In this document: one piece after another, positions 10,148-21,438 of the stretch | How positions within the stretch are numbered: position 1 is the stretch's first letter | Layout of the letters: each line of letters starts with the position of its first letter | NCBI GenBank assembly: GCA_963989385.1 | Contig: OZ022503.1 | Span: 69,290,123 to 69,354,122 of the forward strand | DNA: 64,000 nucleotides | Reading direction: 5' to 3' | Source: Ctena decussata | Lineage: Eukaryota; Mollusca; Bivalvia; Lucinida; Lucinidae | Made by a program: the position numbers and the translations under genes | The notes under the pieces: generated by a model | The model's database searches: none | Seen by the model: only the letters and a program-made list of their open reading frames with translations | What the model was told of the DNA's origin: nothing

Positions 10148-10375
10148 GGGGTCCCGGAAGCTCAGTGGGGCGCTGGCATGCTGAACTAGCGGTCCTAAGT
10201 TTGTTTCTCGGAGGCGGAAATCTTTTCAATCGAAAACGGGGTTCCATTGCACAGAGCCTTTCATTATCATCCATCCATTGTCCTGATATGACTGAAATAA
10301 TGTTGAAAAGGGTGTAAAATCGCGGTGCTGATGTGACTGAAATGATGTTGAAAAGGATGTAACATCCATCGCAAA
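10148..10375 (+). mobile_element. tRNA-derived SINE, family 1
   Basis: The head CCCGGAAGCTCAGTGGGGCG is A-box-like, and AGCGGTCCTAAGTTTG is a decayed B box. The body holds TTTTCAATCGAAAACGGGGT and CACAGAGCCTTTCATTATC. The 3' end carries a duplicated TGACTGAAAT(A/G)ATGTTGAAAA module. Confidence 0.65.
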
Positions 10376-10384
10376 TCAGCCATC

Positions 10385-10605
10385 CAGTGCAAGGGAAATA
10401 ACTCTTTTCTCTCTTGTCCTATCTGCAAGTTCAACATCACCAAAGGACATAAACTACATACTGTCTGCGTGAAAATCTCGCTTTGAGTTGTGTCCCTTAC
10501 TTCATGGCTGTGTACAACAGTGAAAATATATGCGCTTTTAGTGAGATTCGAACCCGGACCACTAGCATAGCAGACCAGCGCTTTCCAGAATTTCTTTGAA
10601 TATTT
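10385..10605 (-). mobile_element. tRNA-headed SINE-like repeat
   Basis: The minus-strand head AGCGCTGGTCTGCTATGCTA / GGTCCGGGTTCGAATC has a good B box. The body motif TGTCTGCGTGAAAA also occurs near 11125. Confidence 0.5.
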
Positions 10606-10664
10606 TTAGCGAGCACAATACTTTCAGCCAGAGCTAGGAGAGAGAATTTTGCCCCATTCTCAGT

Positions 10665-10735
10665 GTGGTTGAAGTCTTAAAGGCAAGAACTTGTCTTCAA
10701 GGACCAAATTCTTCCCTTTAAGACTAGACTTTGTT
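10665..10735. mobile_element. Family B hairpin, decayed
   Basis: AAGTCTTAAAGGCAAGAACT ... ATTCTTCCCTTTAAGACTAG pair imperfectly. Confidence 0.55.
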
Positions 10736-10792
10736 TGGCTGGTTTACATTGCTGAGGAAAGGGAAACTTGGTTATCTTTGGAAGAAAAAGTG

Positions 10793-10956
10793 TGGTCAGT
10801 CTGATCAGAGTCTTTGCTGTCGGTATGAAGGCAGACTCTTACATACCCTTTAAGCGCGCTGCAAAGACTCTGATCAGACTGGGCGAATGCCTAGCCTGAT
10901 CTGAGTCTTTGCTGGGCGCACATGCCACATTGTTAGTTTTGTCATGTCGCGGCTCA
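10793..10956. mobile_element. Family A foldback MITE, left-truncated
   Basis: CAGTCTGATCAGAGTCTTTG through the right terminus TTTTGTCATGTCGCGGCTC. The left terminus is missing. Confidence 0.75.
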
Positions 10957-10959
10957 ACG

Positions 10960-11090
10960 ATGGGACGGTGACAGTGAAAGGCTATACGTGAGCAATGGAG
11001 CTCCGTTTACGATTGAGAGGATTTCCATCTGGTGCGGGAATAGAATCCGGTACCGCAAGTTCAGCAGACCAGCACGTTACTTTAATAGAA
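10960..11090 (-). mobile_element. tRNA-derived SINE, family 1, partial
   Basis: The body GTGAAAGGCTATACGTGAGC and TTTACGATTGAGAGGATTTC precede a minus-strand head at 11030-11085. Its B box is degraded. Confidence 0.5.
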
Positions 11091-11194
11091 AGCGACCAAT
11101 TTAAGGGAATCAACTCTTCCAGTATTGTCTGCGTGAAAACAAAGCGTTTACTGGTATTCTGACCACAATATGGAGAAGTGATCCTCTCTCTGTC

Positions 11195-11300
11195 CGGTCG
11201 TGTTGGTGCGATGTTAGAGCGCTTTGTTCTCATAGTCATAATACATAGGCCTTGGGTTCGAGTGCGACCCAATCTGTGATTCTTCTCTCGTCTTTGGAAT
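11195..11300 (+). mobile_element. tRNA-like SINE head
   Basis: GGTGCGATGTTAGAGCGCTT (A-box-like), then CCTTGGGTTCGAGTGCGACC (B-box-like) 45 bases later. Confidence 0.5.
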
Positions 11301-11459
11301 ACAGTCAGACCTGTCTTCAGCAAGCATCCATGAAATATGCATAAACTGTTTGCTGGTTTCGGGTGCTTGTTTAATACAGGTCAATTTATGCCATAAATGC
11401 TACTTCGGAATGTGAGATTTGGGCCTCTTAAGACAGATTTAGGTTAACAAATGTGGTCT

Positions 11460-11560
11460 TTGAGACCATTTTGACTGTATTTCATTCTCATCATCATTCA
11501 CTAATTTTCTCCACTGGCCCACAAAGGACTGAAATATTGTTGAAAGGGCTGTAAGCGGCG
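11460..11560 (+). mobile_element. SINE family 1 tail fragment
   Basis: GACTGAAATATTGTTGAAAG near 11528 matches the 3' module at 10288 and 10338. No head is attached. Confidence 0.35.
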
Positions 11561-11827
11561 CCAAAATAATTTCTATTTCTGAGCAGCTCTTTAGCTTTGT
11601 GCCACCGCAATAAGGTTTGATTATGCAATGGAATACACTTCTGCGGAAAATTAAAATGGCCAGTTAAAATGGCGAATCTTCTTCAACTATTTGAGTGAAC
11701 TATCTAAATGATTGAATATATTTACATACATTAAAAATCATGAGTAAATATAATTCATATTTATCAGGCTATTTTCTATGATAATGCGTCACATCACATG
11801 AAAAGGTGCTTCTTGGCAAGTATGATC

Positions 11828-11985
11828 ATCTAAGACTCAGTTCAGCCTGTGCTCCCGCGCGGTCTGATCAGAGTCTTCCCTGTTCGTGTTAATGATCTAT
11901 GGGGTCTGAGTAATCTATCTTTTGAAAGTCAAGAGTGCCCAGACTGTCTGGCTACTAAGGCTGATCCGAGTTCTGCTGTATGTGC
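11828..11985. mobile_element. Family A-related foldback, diverged
   Basis: AAGACTCAGTTCAGCCTGTG, GGTCTGATCAGAGTCTTCCC and AAGGCTGATCCGAGTTCTGC keep the A arm order. Confidence 0.55.
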
Positions 11986-12339
11986 ATGTTGTTGTTGTTG
12001 TTTCCATTCTCATAACGATTTTCCCTATGTGGCTCATGTACATGACGCATTGCACTTTTATATGTGACGCTATTAAAAAGGTACACATAATATATAATGT
12101 TTATATGTTTTATATGATAATAAGCAGTGCATAGGGTCTGAAAAAGGCTGACAATTACTTTACATTGCACACTCCTGTCAAAAAGTTTAATATACACGAT
12201 TTGGGATAGCATTTATATAAACGACTGGTAAAGACCAGACTGCGCTGATATGATTTACGGATCACTGAAATTAAGTTTGAGCGCTTATTGCCGTTGCCCT
12301 CACTAAATGACACCAAAGTCAATCTCTGCGGCACCATGG

Positions 12340-12415
12340 ATATGACAGGAGATCGAACCCAGGACACGTTAGAAAATATATCCTGCGGAGCTACCCGGCT
12401 TGATGTTATTGAACT
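12340..12415 (-). repeat. tRNA-like SINE head
   Basis: On the minus strand GCCGGGTAGCTCCGCAGGAT is A-box-like and TCCTGGGTTCGATCTCCTG is a strong B box. Confidence 0.45.
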
Positions 12416-12596
12416 AGAATCGCCACCATCACCGCTCTCGTTCAATCGTCAGCACCCAAGAGGTTCCATGGGGTGAATGCTTATCGGCGTCACCAAACTG
12501 TATGCTACGTTGTCTATTAGATTTCTACTCTCACAATTTTGTTGTTATTATCTAACTCTTTCAGCACCAAAAGCAGAAGACAAAATTTACGTCTGC

Positions 12597-12620
12597 AAAA
12601 AAAAAAAAAAATAAAAAAAT
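12597..12620. repeat. Poly-A tract
   Basis: An A-only run with one T interruption. Confidence 0.8.
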
Positions 12621-12663
12621 GCCTAGTCCAAGACATTTCATATGGAGAATTCAAAGACTACAG

Positions 12664-12731
12664 GGCAAACAGTGTAGATCTGTATGAGGCGGCTCATGAT
12701 GAGCCGCCTCATCAGGATCTACACTGTTTGC
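12664..12731. repeat. Family C core hairpin, copy 1
   Basis: Outer stem GCAAACAGTGTAGATC / GATCTACACTGTTTGC and tip GAGGCGGCTCAT / ATGAGCCGCCTC. It stands alone without the long family C ends. Tips in other copies differ but still pair. Confidence 0.8.
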
Positions 12732-12909
12732 AAATTATGCTATTATAGGGCTTGGTTTAACAAGGCCACAGTCCCTCGATAGGAAACCATAACAGACACA
12801 TTACCTCTGTGTGTTGATTTTTTGAGCCTCAGTTTTTTTGGCGGTTTGATAAAGCGGGCGCCACCGCACTGAAACTAGGCTGAAGCAATCGATCGGACGA
12901 TTGTCTCCT

Positions 12910-13090
12910 TTTGGTTTAAACATATTTTATTTCATTGAAATAAACATATAAGTACAAGTTACAAATAAGATGTTAAAGGATTTGAACGAAAGCTATTAAA
13001 GCTTATTAAAGCTTCCCTTTGGAAGTCGGACCCACGACCCCCTGCGAGAAAGTCGAGCACTCAGTCCACCGGGTCAGACGCTCCAATTAG
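12910..13090 (-). mobile_element. tRNA-derived SINE
   Basis: The minus-strand head ACCCGGTGGACTGAGTGCTC is A-box-like and GGGTCGTGGGTCCGACTTCC is B-box-like. The 3' side has a 'ttggtttaaacatattttatt' type tail on the opposite strand, which I have seen in bivalve SINEs. Confidence 0.5.
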
Positions 13091-13373
13091 CAGTGCTCGT
13101 TGTAAATGGATTAGCGCTGTTCTCATGTGTAAGGTGGTTTTAGATGACGGCAGGATCAAAGAGATTATTTCGTCGTTACCCGAGATTAGCGTCAATCAAA
13201 GTCACGAAAACTTATTAACTTAAATTGCATTGACAAATAAATGCATTATTAAACAGTTATAAGGGACAGCTTAATTTAACAACGACAACCTAATTGTTGA
13301 TTTGATATTTTTATAATCATTAATCTAATAAACTGACCTAGCCCAAGAAAAGGTTGCGCGAACAGCGAAGACT

Positions 13374-13596
13374 GGGGCCGTATTCATAAAACGACTTAAG
13401 TGGTTGCTATGCTGTTGCTAAGGATGAATTTCTTTAAAGAAGATTCCCTACAACTATGAAATTTGCTCTGGAGGAACAGTCCTTTTCAGACTGTTCCTCC
13501 AGAGCAAATTTCGTTGTTGTAGGAAATCTCCTTCATCGAAATTGAGCCTTAGCAACAGCATGACAACAACTTAAGTCGTTTTATGAATACGGCCCC
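13374..13596. mobile_element. Palindromic MITE, GGGGCCGTATTCATAAAA ends
   Basis: 223 bp. GGGGCCGTATTCATAAAACG at the left is exactly mirrored at the right. The inner arms AAATTTGCTCTGGAGGAACA also mirror, giving near-complete self-pairing with tip AGTCCTTTTCAGACT. Similar GGGCCGTATTCATA ends occur on Harbinger/ISL2EU-type elements; that assignment is from memory. Confidence 0.85.
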
Positions 13597-13839
13597 TGAT
13601 CAGCAGTCTGGTGCGGATCTTCCTCGTACGCATAAGCAAGGCCTGAGATATGTGACGATTCTGATCATATTATGCGAACGCATCAATTATAGGCTGAACT
13701 AAGTGTTCGCAATTCGGACAAGCATACGTCATATTTTCCTGTGGTAGCCAAAGAGTTTTCAAATAAAAATCATGCAGAGTCAGATGAAAAATGGCACAAT
13801 ATTTGCTCTGTCTCTGATAAATATATCACCCCCACTCCC

Positions 13840-14530
13840 CGAAAGGCACACATTGTTGGCTCAACATTGAATCAATGTTGATTCAATGCCATGACGTTGA
13901 ATCGACGTTGATTCAATATTGATTGAAAGTTGTGAACGGGACGCGTCCTGGTCCCATCGTTCTATCTCTGTCCCCACGTCCTACAAACCTTCATCAACCT
14001 ATGTGATGTGAGTGTCAAAGAAAAGAAATGTAAAGTAATGTTATGTTGTCTCGTGTTTTCCTTATGTCATGTTATAGAATTGCTGTAATACCCAAGTATG
14101 TTCGGTTTTTCTGTCGCTTTTCTTTTTTCTATTTTCAGGTACAACTTCGGCGAGGAAGATGAAATCAGTGACTTCTGCCAGAAAGCTGAAATCAGTGTAA
14201 GAATTATTTGTATCCTTTTTCGCAAATGAGATGCAAAAAATGTAAAGTCGCACGCAATAGCAAACAGTGAAGAGTCTGTCGCAAACAGTGGTCTCGTTCG
14301 CTATAATAGCTCGGGTAACTCTCGAGCATTACCTAGATATATCTCGGCCGGTTACTCGTTTCTACATATTCGCTGCTCAAAATTCACAGAACGAGTTGCA
14401 GGAGAACACCTTGGTATTGCTCGAGTTTGCCAAAGTGATTATGCTTGAACATTGCCAGTATAGCAAACAGTTTTCAAGACTTATTTGAAAATGGTCCAGT
14501 ATTTGCTTTGCCTCTGTCTTTGTCTTTGTC
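13840..14530. repeat. Tandem unit 1 of a 700-bp duplication
   Basis: From the TTGGCTCAACATTGAATCAA start to the next one at 14559 is 700 bases. Shared landmarks in order: palindrome cluster, 'ATCTCTGTCCCCACGTCCTA', 'GTGATGTGAGTG', 'ACCCAAGTATGTTC', the exon-like block, and 'GCAAACAGTGAAGAGTCTGT' type. Confidence 0.85.
14139..14196 (+). other. Exon-like block 1 (splice-bounded, 58 nt)
   Basis: A polypyrimidine stretch ends in TTTTCAG at 14138 and GTAAG begins at 14197, matching acceptor and donor consensus. The block reads through in one frame as an acidic repeat (GEEDEIS then QKAEIS) and has length 58 (19 codons plus 1). It is duplicated at 14823, and a third acceptor lies at 15114. No protein family is recognised. 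It could be a cassette exon of an unidentified gene or a chance structure inside a repeat. Confidence 0.3.
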
Positions 14531-15012
14531 CCCATTCCCCGGGAGGCACACGATGTTGGCTCAACATTGAATCAACGTTGATTCAACGCCATGACGTTGA
14601 ATCGACGTCGATTCTGTGTTGATGGAACGCTTTGTGCGGGACAAGTCCCGTCTTTCTATCTCTCTCCCCACGTCCTATTTTATCAGCATATGTGATGTGA
14701 GTGCCAAAGAAAAGAAATCTTAAGTTATGGTACGTTGTGTTGTGTTTTGTTATATCATATTATAGAGTTTTAATACCCAAGTATGTTCAGGGGTTTTCTG
14801 TCGCTCTTCTTCAATTTTTCATGTACCACTTCGGCGAGGAAGCTGAAATCAGTCACTTCTGTGAGGAAGCTGAAATCAGTGTCAGTATTCTTTGTATTCT
14901 TGTTTACAAATGAGATGCAATAAATGTCAAGTCATACGCAATGGCAAACAATGAAGAGTCTGTTGCAAACAGTGAGCGCGTTCACTATAATAGCTCGGGT
15001 AAACTCGAGCAG
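14531..15012. repeat. Tandem unit 2 of the duplication
   Basis: Repeats unit 1 with about 10-15% differences by eye, ending at CTCGGGTAAACTCGAGCA instead of continuing. A third, truncated unit (15013-15120) retains only the segment leading to the acceptor. Confidence 0.8.
14823..14880 (+). other. Exon-like block 2 (58 nt, acceptor lost)
   Basis: Same length and frame as block 1 (GEEAEIS, then CEEAEIS). The base pair before the block is AT rather than AG, so the acceptor is broken. The donor is GTCAGT, weaker than in block 1. Frame and length are kept despite changes at several codons. Confidence 0.28.
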
Positions 15013-15150
15013 TCATAGGAAAAAAATGTAAAGTTGTGTTGTGTTTTGTTATGTAACGATTTTATAACCTACTGTGTTCGGTTTTTCTGTCGCTTTTCTT
15101 TTATCTATTTTCAGGTACCATTTCTTAACATTTATTTGATTTTGTTTCAG

Positions 15151-15228
15151 CCTTTTGTGCCTGTGAGGCAGGTTAATTCTGAAAGAGAAGACCTTGAATA
15201 CGTATCAAAATGTGTACTGTGGGCCTAG
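15151..15228 (+). other. Possible terminal exon, 25 codons then TAG
   Basis: TGATTTTGTTTCAG at 15137-15150 is a strong acceptor-like sequence. The following frame starts PFVPVRQVNSE and ends CVLWA before TAG at 15226. Its 3' end touches the left edge of the giant palindrome, so any downstream UTR would lie inside that element. No family is recognised. A decayed host exon is the alternative. Confidence 0.25.
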
Positions 15229-17324
15229 TTCATAAGTTCAAATGATTACCTCTTCTTTAATGATACAGACATCAATAGACTGTTTACATCAAACTGACAA
15301 GAGACATCACCATTTTACATGCAACCTAAAAAATGGAAAACGTTGACGTCATGACGTCATCAAAAGTTGTTATTTTTCAAGATGGCGCTGTACATGGAAA
15401 ATAGTGGAGCAAATATGATTGCGTAAGTGGCCTAGAAAAGGGAGATAGTGGTCTACGGAGTGTAACATTTGTTTTCATTTATCAAAATGATCGCCTTGGT
15501 CTGTAGTTTTTAAATTCAGCGTTTGCCATCTTTGCAAACCTTGCATAACTCTGTAGTGGCCAGTTATTTACGTTACCCCATTAAATTTTGAATATCAAAA
15601 ATATTTATTGAAGTCAGTAGGAAGTATGCTTAAGCATTATAAATGTATCAAATGTCCATATTTTTTGAAGGAATGAATAATTTACTATAAGTTTAGCTAC
15701 TTTGGAAACAATTTAGAACTTTTATGCTGTTATTTTCGTGACAATATATAATGGACCCCATGAAAATTTAAAATACTAACTTAAATCGTTGCATTTTACA
15801 AAAACTCTGTGTCAAAATAGCCCAAACTGTTCAATTTTCTAATTGTATAACTCGCAAGTTTCAATACGTTTCTAGCAAAACAAATTTGAGACCTCTAGCC
15901 TTTGTACTTTGTCAACCATGTACTGTAGAACATGGTAACACCTATTCCCTAATGGAGGCTGAAAAGTAATTTCCACACAATTATTCGTACAAAGAGATGG
16001 CTAATAACTGACAAATTGGGTCTGTTGCAATTAGATCATGTTAGACATGATATAATGCAAATGTTTAAAATTATTTTTGACCTTACGTCACATATTTTAA
16101 CCAAAGTAACGTACTTTACAGATTCTTAATATTTGCGTAAAGCGTATATCATTCCGGCCAGAAAAACACTCTTTTGAAATTTTGACTTCTAAACAGCCCA
16201 ATCATGATAACTATGTGTTTTATCTATCGTTATATCAAAGTTTTGCATGGTGAAGTTGGCAACTCGGGCAACAAACAGATGAGTGTTATTTACATGACAT
16301 GCGAAGGAGAGATTGTCCTACAATCAGAAATAAGCCTTCGTGAATTTTCCTGTACATGGAACACTATTATGTTTTTCCATTAATATCCGAAACTCATCCA
16401 TTATAGCAAAAATAACTGATCACAACATACAGTTTTGTATTCAGAAAGGTAACGTTTGTAACCTTTATTTGAAAGCAATCCCTGAGATTAACTGCTGCTA
16501 CAGCCACATGTGCCTAAGCCGTATTAGTTTGAGTTAAAATATCTTCAAAACGGTTCGTTCGACTGGTTTAATCCCACCCCATTTAATTTATTTATGACAT
16601 TTCCACGGCGGTGCCTCCGTTTTGGTCAATAATTATTGATGTTATAGTTTGTGTTCTTCACTTTCCACTAACCTTAAAAATTGATTTGTTTTGTCTGTTT
16701 ATTGGCCATCAGTCTGATGTTTATAGAAACAGAAAGAAAATCGGTGAAAATAGACAATTTGTGTTGCAGGGTTTGTTTGATTAAGGCTAGCTTTGTGGTC
16801 ATCTGCATGGAATGGACTGGATGTTTATTTTGCCACCCGTTAGTTTCGTTTGAGTACGTGTCTTATTGCGTTATGTCACTATTTTCAGTTTGGTGTTGTG
16901 GGAGAATTGTGGCACTAGTTGAATCAATTCCTGATCGGAGCCCTTTTATATTGTTTATCTGTTTTGACCGTTTTCTATAAAAGCAATATATAAACCCGTA
17001 GTAAAAATATTTTGGCCCTACAGCATATAATTAAACCAAAATAACGTATGTAACAGATTAAATAGTAAGAGTTATTTTAATCCACGGCACTTAGTGTAAA
17101 TTGTCATGTGGCTACCGCGAAACGCTTCCTTGTACTTTCATTTAAATAGAAAGTAAGTATTATCTGGTAATTTGGATCATCTGGACTCATTCCGAGACGA
17201 TTTGAAAAAAAAAAGAAGAAGAAATTCAGCTGAAGATGGTGCTAGGTTGCATTGGAAGTGTTGCAACATTACATTCATGGGCATAAACTTAGTTACACCG
17301 AGGTTGGTTTTTTTGTGTGTGTTC

Positions 17325-17700
17325 CATTTCTTGTTTCCAAGAAATCTTTCTTTCTTAATTTAAGTAATCAGTCCAAGAGTTTAAGGTGCCTGGATACACA
17401 ATAATGTGAAATAATTCTGCAAATTTTACTCTCGCCTTTCTTCTTAATGGGAGTAAACTCTATAAGAAAAGAATTGGCTACTGTAGGAGAAAAGTGTTTC
17501 CTGTAAGAGTAGACAATTTTTGGAAGGGTTACATCATCTACAGAAGTAAATAGGAAGCATGTACGGAAGTATAACAGATTGTAGTATAACATTGACGTAT
17601 GTCCAATTTACAATTATACAAGTATATTTCCAAAATATACTAGAAGATCATGTGGAAGCAAGAAACACACACGAGAAAGAACATAGCAGACTCGGTTAAT
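17325..17700. mobile_element. Family B insertion in palindrome left arm
   Basis: AAACTCTATAAGAAAAGAAT and TTTCCTGTAAGAGTAGACAA carry the B hairpin arms. On either side, TTTCTTGTTTCC (17329) and GGAAGCAAGAAA (17653) are inverted copies of palindrome sequence, so the insertion sits in a locally rearranged arm. Confidence 0.55.
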
Positions 17701-18049
17701 TGATTCATTTTAGGATCTGGCACGGATAATCTGATTATCACATATTTTAAAATCATTATCAAAATGACCCTTTAATTGAGTTAATGATAATTCAATTACT
17801 TTGACTCCTTGTTTTTGGTATTTAAAAGGTAACGTATTCAACATTCAAATGTAAATAATTTGTCAGATTAGAATGATGTTTCTTTACGATATCATCTGTT
17901 TGATGTGATGCAGTAAGATGTAGCATTAAGAGCTCATCAGTTCTTGGGATGGACCCTTTTACTGTGAACAAGTTCTTATTAATGCTCGGGTTACCGGGTG
18001 CAGAAAATAACAGCCTTTAAGTGAAACATCTAAAAATACAAACTAAGCA

Positions 18050-18200
18050 TTATATAGAAAAAAATATGAGCAATTATGTTACTGTCTTAGCCCTTTCTTT
18101 GGGACTACAATTATTTAAAACAATTGTATCACATATTTAAATCCCTTCAAAGTGTATGACGATACTGGTGTTAGGTTTACCTTCGGAACCTCACTGTTTG
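18050..18200. other. Centre (loop) of the giant palindrome
   Basis: AT-rich spacer of roughly 150 bp that I could not pair. CAATTATTTAAAACAATTG (18109-18127) is a small local palindrome close to the axis. Confidence 0.5.
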
Positions 18201-20370
18201 CTTTCAACATATGCGTTATACTTAAGGGCGGTTCCTTTCTGCACCTTGTTACTCTACCATTAATATGAAAACCTCTTAACAGTAAAAGGGTAATTTGACA
18301 ACTTGTTTAGTGCTGAATGCTGTATACGTTACTTTTTGACCACCTAACCAAGGAGTCGAAGTTAGTGAATTATAATTGACTCGAATTAAATGTCATTTTG
18401 ATGATGATTCCAAAGTAAAAGGTTATCCCCATTGGACGGGGAGGCCAAGATAGTCATAGTTATTTCATTTCACACAATGTCCATTCACCTTAATGTCTGG
18501 TAGAATGATAAAAGCTTAACGAAATTCTAAAGGAAGATTCTCTGGAAGCAAGAAATGCATCAGAGAAAACAAAATTAGCACCCTTGGTTAAGCTGAGTGT
18601 GTGCCCAGCAATGTAATGTTGCAACAATGCCAATGCCCCCTAGCACCAGTTTCAGCTAAATTCCTATCTTCAAACAGACTTAAAATGAGCCTAGATTATC
18701 CCAAACATAATTTGCAATAAGTTGAGATACGACAAGGCACGCACACGGAACTTTACACTTGCTTCAGTAGAATAAAATAATTCATACTTTTTAACCTGTT
18801 ATATACGTTACTGTGATGAAAATGTATGCTTTTAAGCAAAGAAAAAAAACTTAAACGTTGGTTTTATATATTGCTTTTTAATAGGAAAAGGTCAGAACAG
18901 AGATATATAGTAGTGTAAACGGACAGCAATCAGGAATTGATTCTTTCTGTGAAACAATCCACTCGCAATACCAAATTGAAAACAGAAGCATAAAGTTATA
19001 AGACAAGTAATCAGACGATACTAGTCAAACAAACATCCAGCCCATTCCATGCAAATAATCACAAAGCTAGCCTTATCTAAACATACATGTAATTAGTCAC
19101 ACAAACGCCTTTTTTCACCCATTTCTGTCCTTTTCTCTATATAGAGCTGTATATGGCAGAATGATGGCAAATATGCCGATGAAATATACTGATTTTTGAA
19201 GATTGCAGATAAGAGGACAACACAAACTATAACATCGATACACCACAACTGATGCTCCGCCTTAGAGCTGTCAATAATGAGTTACATTGGTTAGCCTTAA
19301 ACCAGTCTAATGTGCCTCTAAAAATGTTTTTTTCGGCTAAAAATAATAAAGCTTACACATATTTGACGGTAGTAATATTTAATCTAAGGGACTTTTGGAA
19401 ATAAAGGTTATTAACGTTACCTTTCTGAGTACAAAACTGAAAGTTATGATTAGCTAGTTTGACACTTTTGGTTTTGTTTAAGAGTCATTTTGCTATTAAT
19501 GATGATATATATATTTCATGTACAGATTAATTTGCTAGTCATGTAAATAACACTGTTTACTGTCTAAGTAGGCGATTAAACTCTCATTTTACAATAAATA
19601 ACAACTATTGTCATCATAACTGTGTTGTTTAAAAGTCAGATTTTCAAAAAAGGTATATTCGTGGTGGGAATGATCTATGCTTTACTCAAACATTTTAATC
19701 CGTTAAGTACGTTACTATGGTTAAAATAAGTATTGTGAGGTCAAAACAAAAATGTGAACTGTTGTTTTATATCATGTATTACACGATCTTATTGCAACAG
19801 GGCCAATTTTTCAGTTTGAAATAACTTATTAGCCATCTTTTGTACGAACAATTGTGGGAAAATGACTTTGCAACCACCAACAGGGAATAGGTGTAATCAT
19901 GTTCAACAGTACATATTTGACAAAGTATAGAACCTAGATGTCTCAAATTTGTTTTGTTAGAAACGTATTAAACGGGACAATTAGAAATATGAAGAAGTTT
20001 AGGCTATTTTATCACAAATTGTTTGTAAATGCAAAAAGCTAAGTTTCATTTTAAATTTTCGAGAGGTACATAATATATTGTAACGAAAATAACAGCACGG
20101 ACGTTCTGAACTGCTTTCTAAGCAGCCTTATTTATAGCATATTAATCATTCTTGTAGAAAATATTAACGTCAATAAATATGTTTGATATTAAAATCTAAC
20201 GGGGTAACGTAAATAACTGGCCACTGCAGAGTTATGCAAGGTTTGCCAAAGTGGCAAACGCTGAATTTGATAACTATAGACCCAGGCGATCATTTTGATA
20301 TACAAAAACAAATGTTACACTCCGTAGACCACCCCCTTGAAAGATAGCCCAACATATTTGCTCCACTAAA

Positions 20371-21438
20371 AGTGCTAGAACATCATTCAATTGTACTATG
20401 AAAGCTGATCCATGATTTTTGAAACCAGAAGGATAAGAAAACATTATCTTGGAGAAAGAACGGTATACCAGACTGTATGTTAAGGTGGTGATAATCACTG
20501 ATTTGGGGCAAAGACAAAAATCTGCATAAAACGCTGAAAATACAACTGGTCTTCCCGAAACTTAGCAGATGCCTTCTTTATATTGTTTCTCATAATTTAG
20601 AATCCCAAAATGCAGGATTTGTTGATGTTAAAAAGTGTTTTTATAAGGAAAGATGATCAAGGGGTAGTTTTCTGCGCAGAGGTCTGGAAATATAATATCG
20701 TTATTGAAAATATGCTCAGTGCTGAGGGTAACTTGTTGCATTATGGAGAGCGTCCTTGCAATTATTTTTTCCAACTCTTTCCCACATTATGAGGCTAAGC
20801 AGATAAAAAAGACATAGCCCTTGTCCAATTTTTTTGTCAAAACATCCAGGTGAGACTATTTTAACAAGGTTGAACAATTTCATTAACACACCTGTCATAG
20901 TGTTAGTAATGTATTATTTATATTGTAGGTGTTATATAGGTATGCTTGCCTACCCTATATTCAGTAAATGTGTCCAGTGTATATTTACCTTGTGCATGGT
21001 TGAACATTTGAGGAAAAGCTACTGTTTTCATCTGGTCTACATTACAATTTGAGAAAGAGTTGGAACAAATAATTGCTAGGACGCTCTTCATTATGCACTA
21101 ACGTACCTTCAGCACTACGTGGATTTTCAATCACGATGTTATTTTTTGGAATTCTGCGCAGAAAACTGCACTTTGATCTTTCCTTATAAAAGCATCTTTT
21201 TAAGCAGCATGTACCTCTATTTTGTATTCTAAACTGTAGAGAAAACAGAAATAAGAAGTCTGCCCCTTTTCGGGGAGATATATGTTGTTTTTTTCATGGT
21301 TTTATGCAGATTTTTGCATTTACCATAAATCACCACCTTAACAAAGTACTGAGAAGATTTGAGGAGTATGACAATCTATTAGACTAGGGTCACAGTAACC
21401 AAGGCTGCCCCAGGAGCAGCAGGAAGTCCGGGCACTTT
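20371..21438. mobile_element. Insertion in palindrome right arm
   Basis: The left arm runs without interruption through TGGAAAATAGTGGAGC, while the right arm is split between GCTCCACTA (20363) and TTTTCCATGG (21437). The inserted piece starts AAAGTGC and ends GCACTTTT, so its edges are also inverted. It contains the TTAA-bounded palindrome below. Confidence 0.65.
20480..21341. mobile_element. Nested TTAA-bounded palindrome, 862 bp
   Basis: TTAAGGTGGTGAT at the left mirrors ATCACCACCTTAA at the right. Inside, AAAATCTGCATAAAAC, TTTTATAAGGAAAGAT, TTTTCTGCGCAGA and GGAGAGCGTCCTTGCAATTA all have inverted partners at 21060-21330. Arms are about 300 bp and the loop about 250 bp. The TTAA edges may be target duplications of a piggyBac-like or Kolobok-like element. 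Confidence 0.75.
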
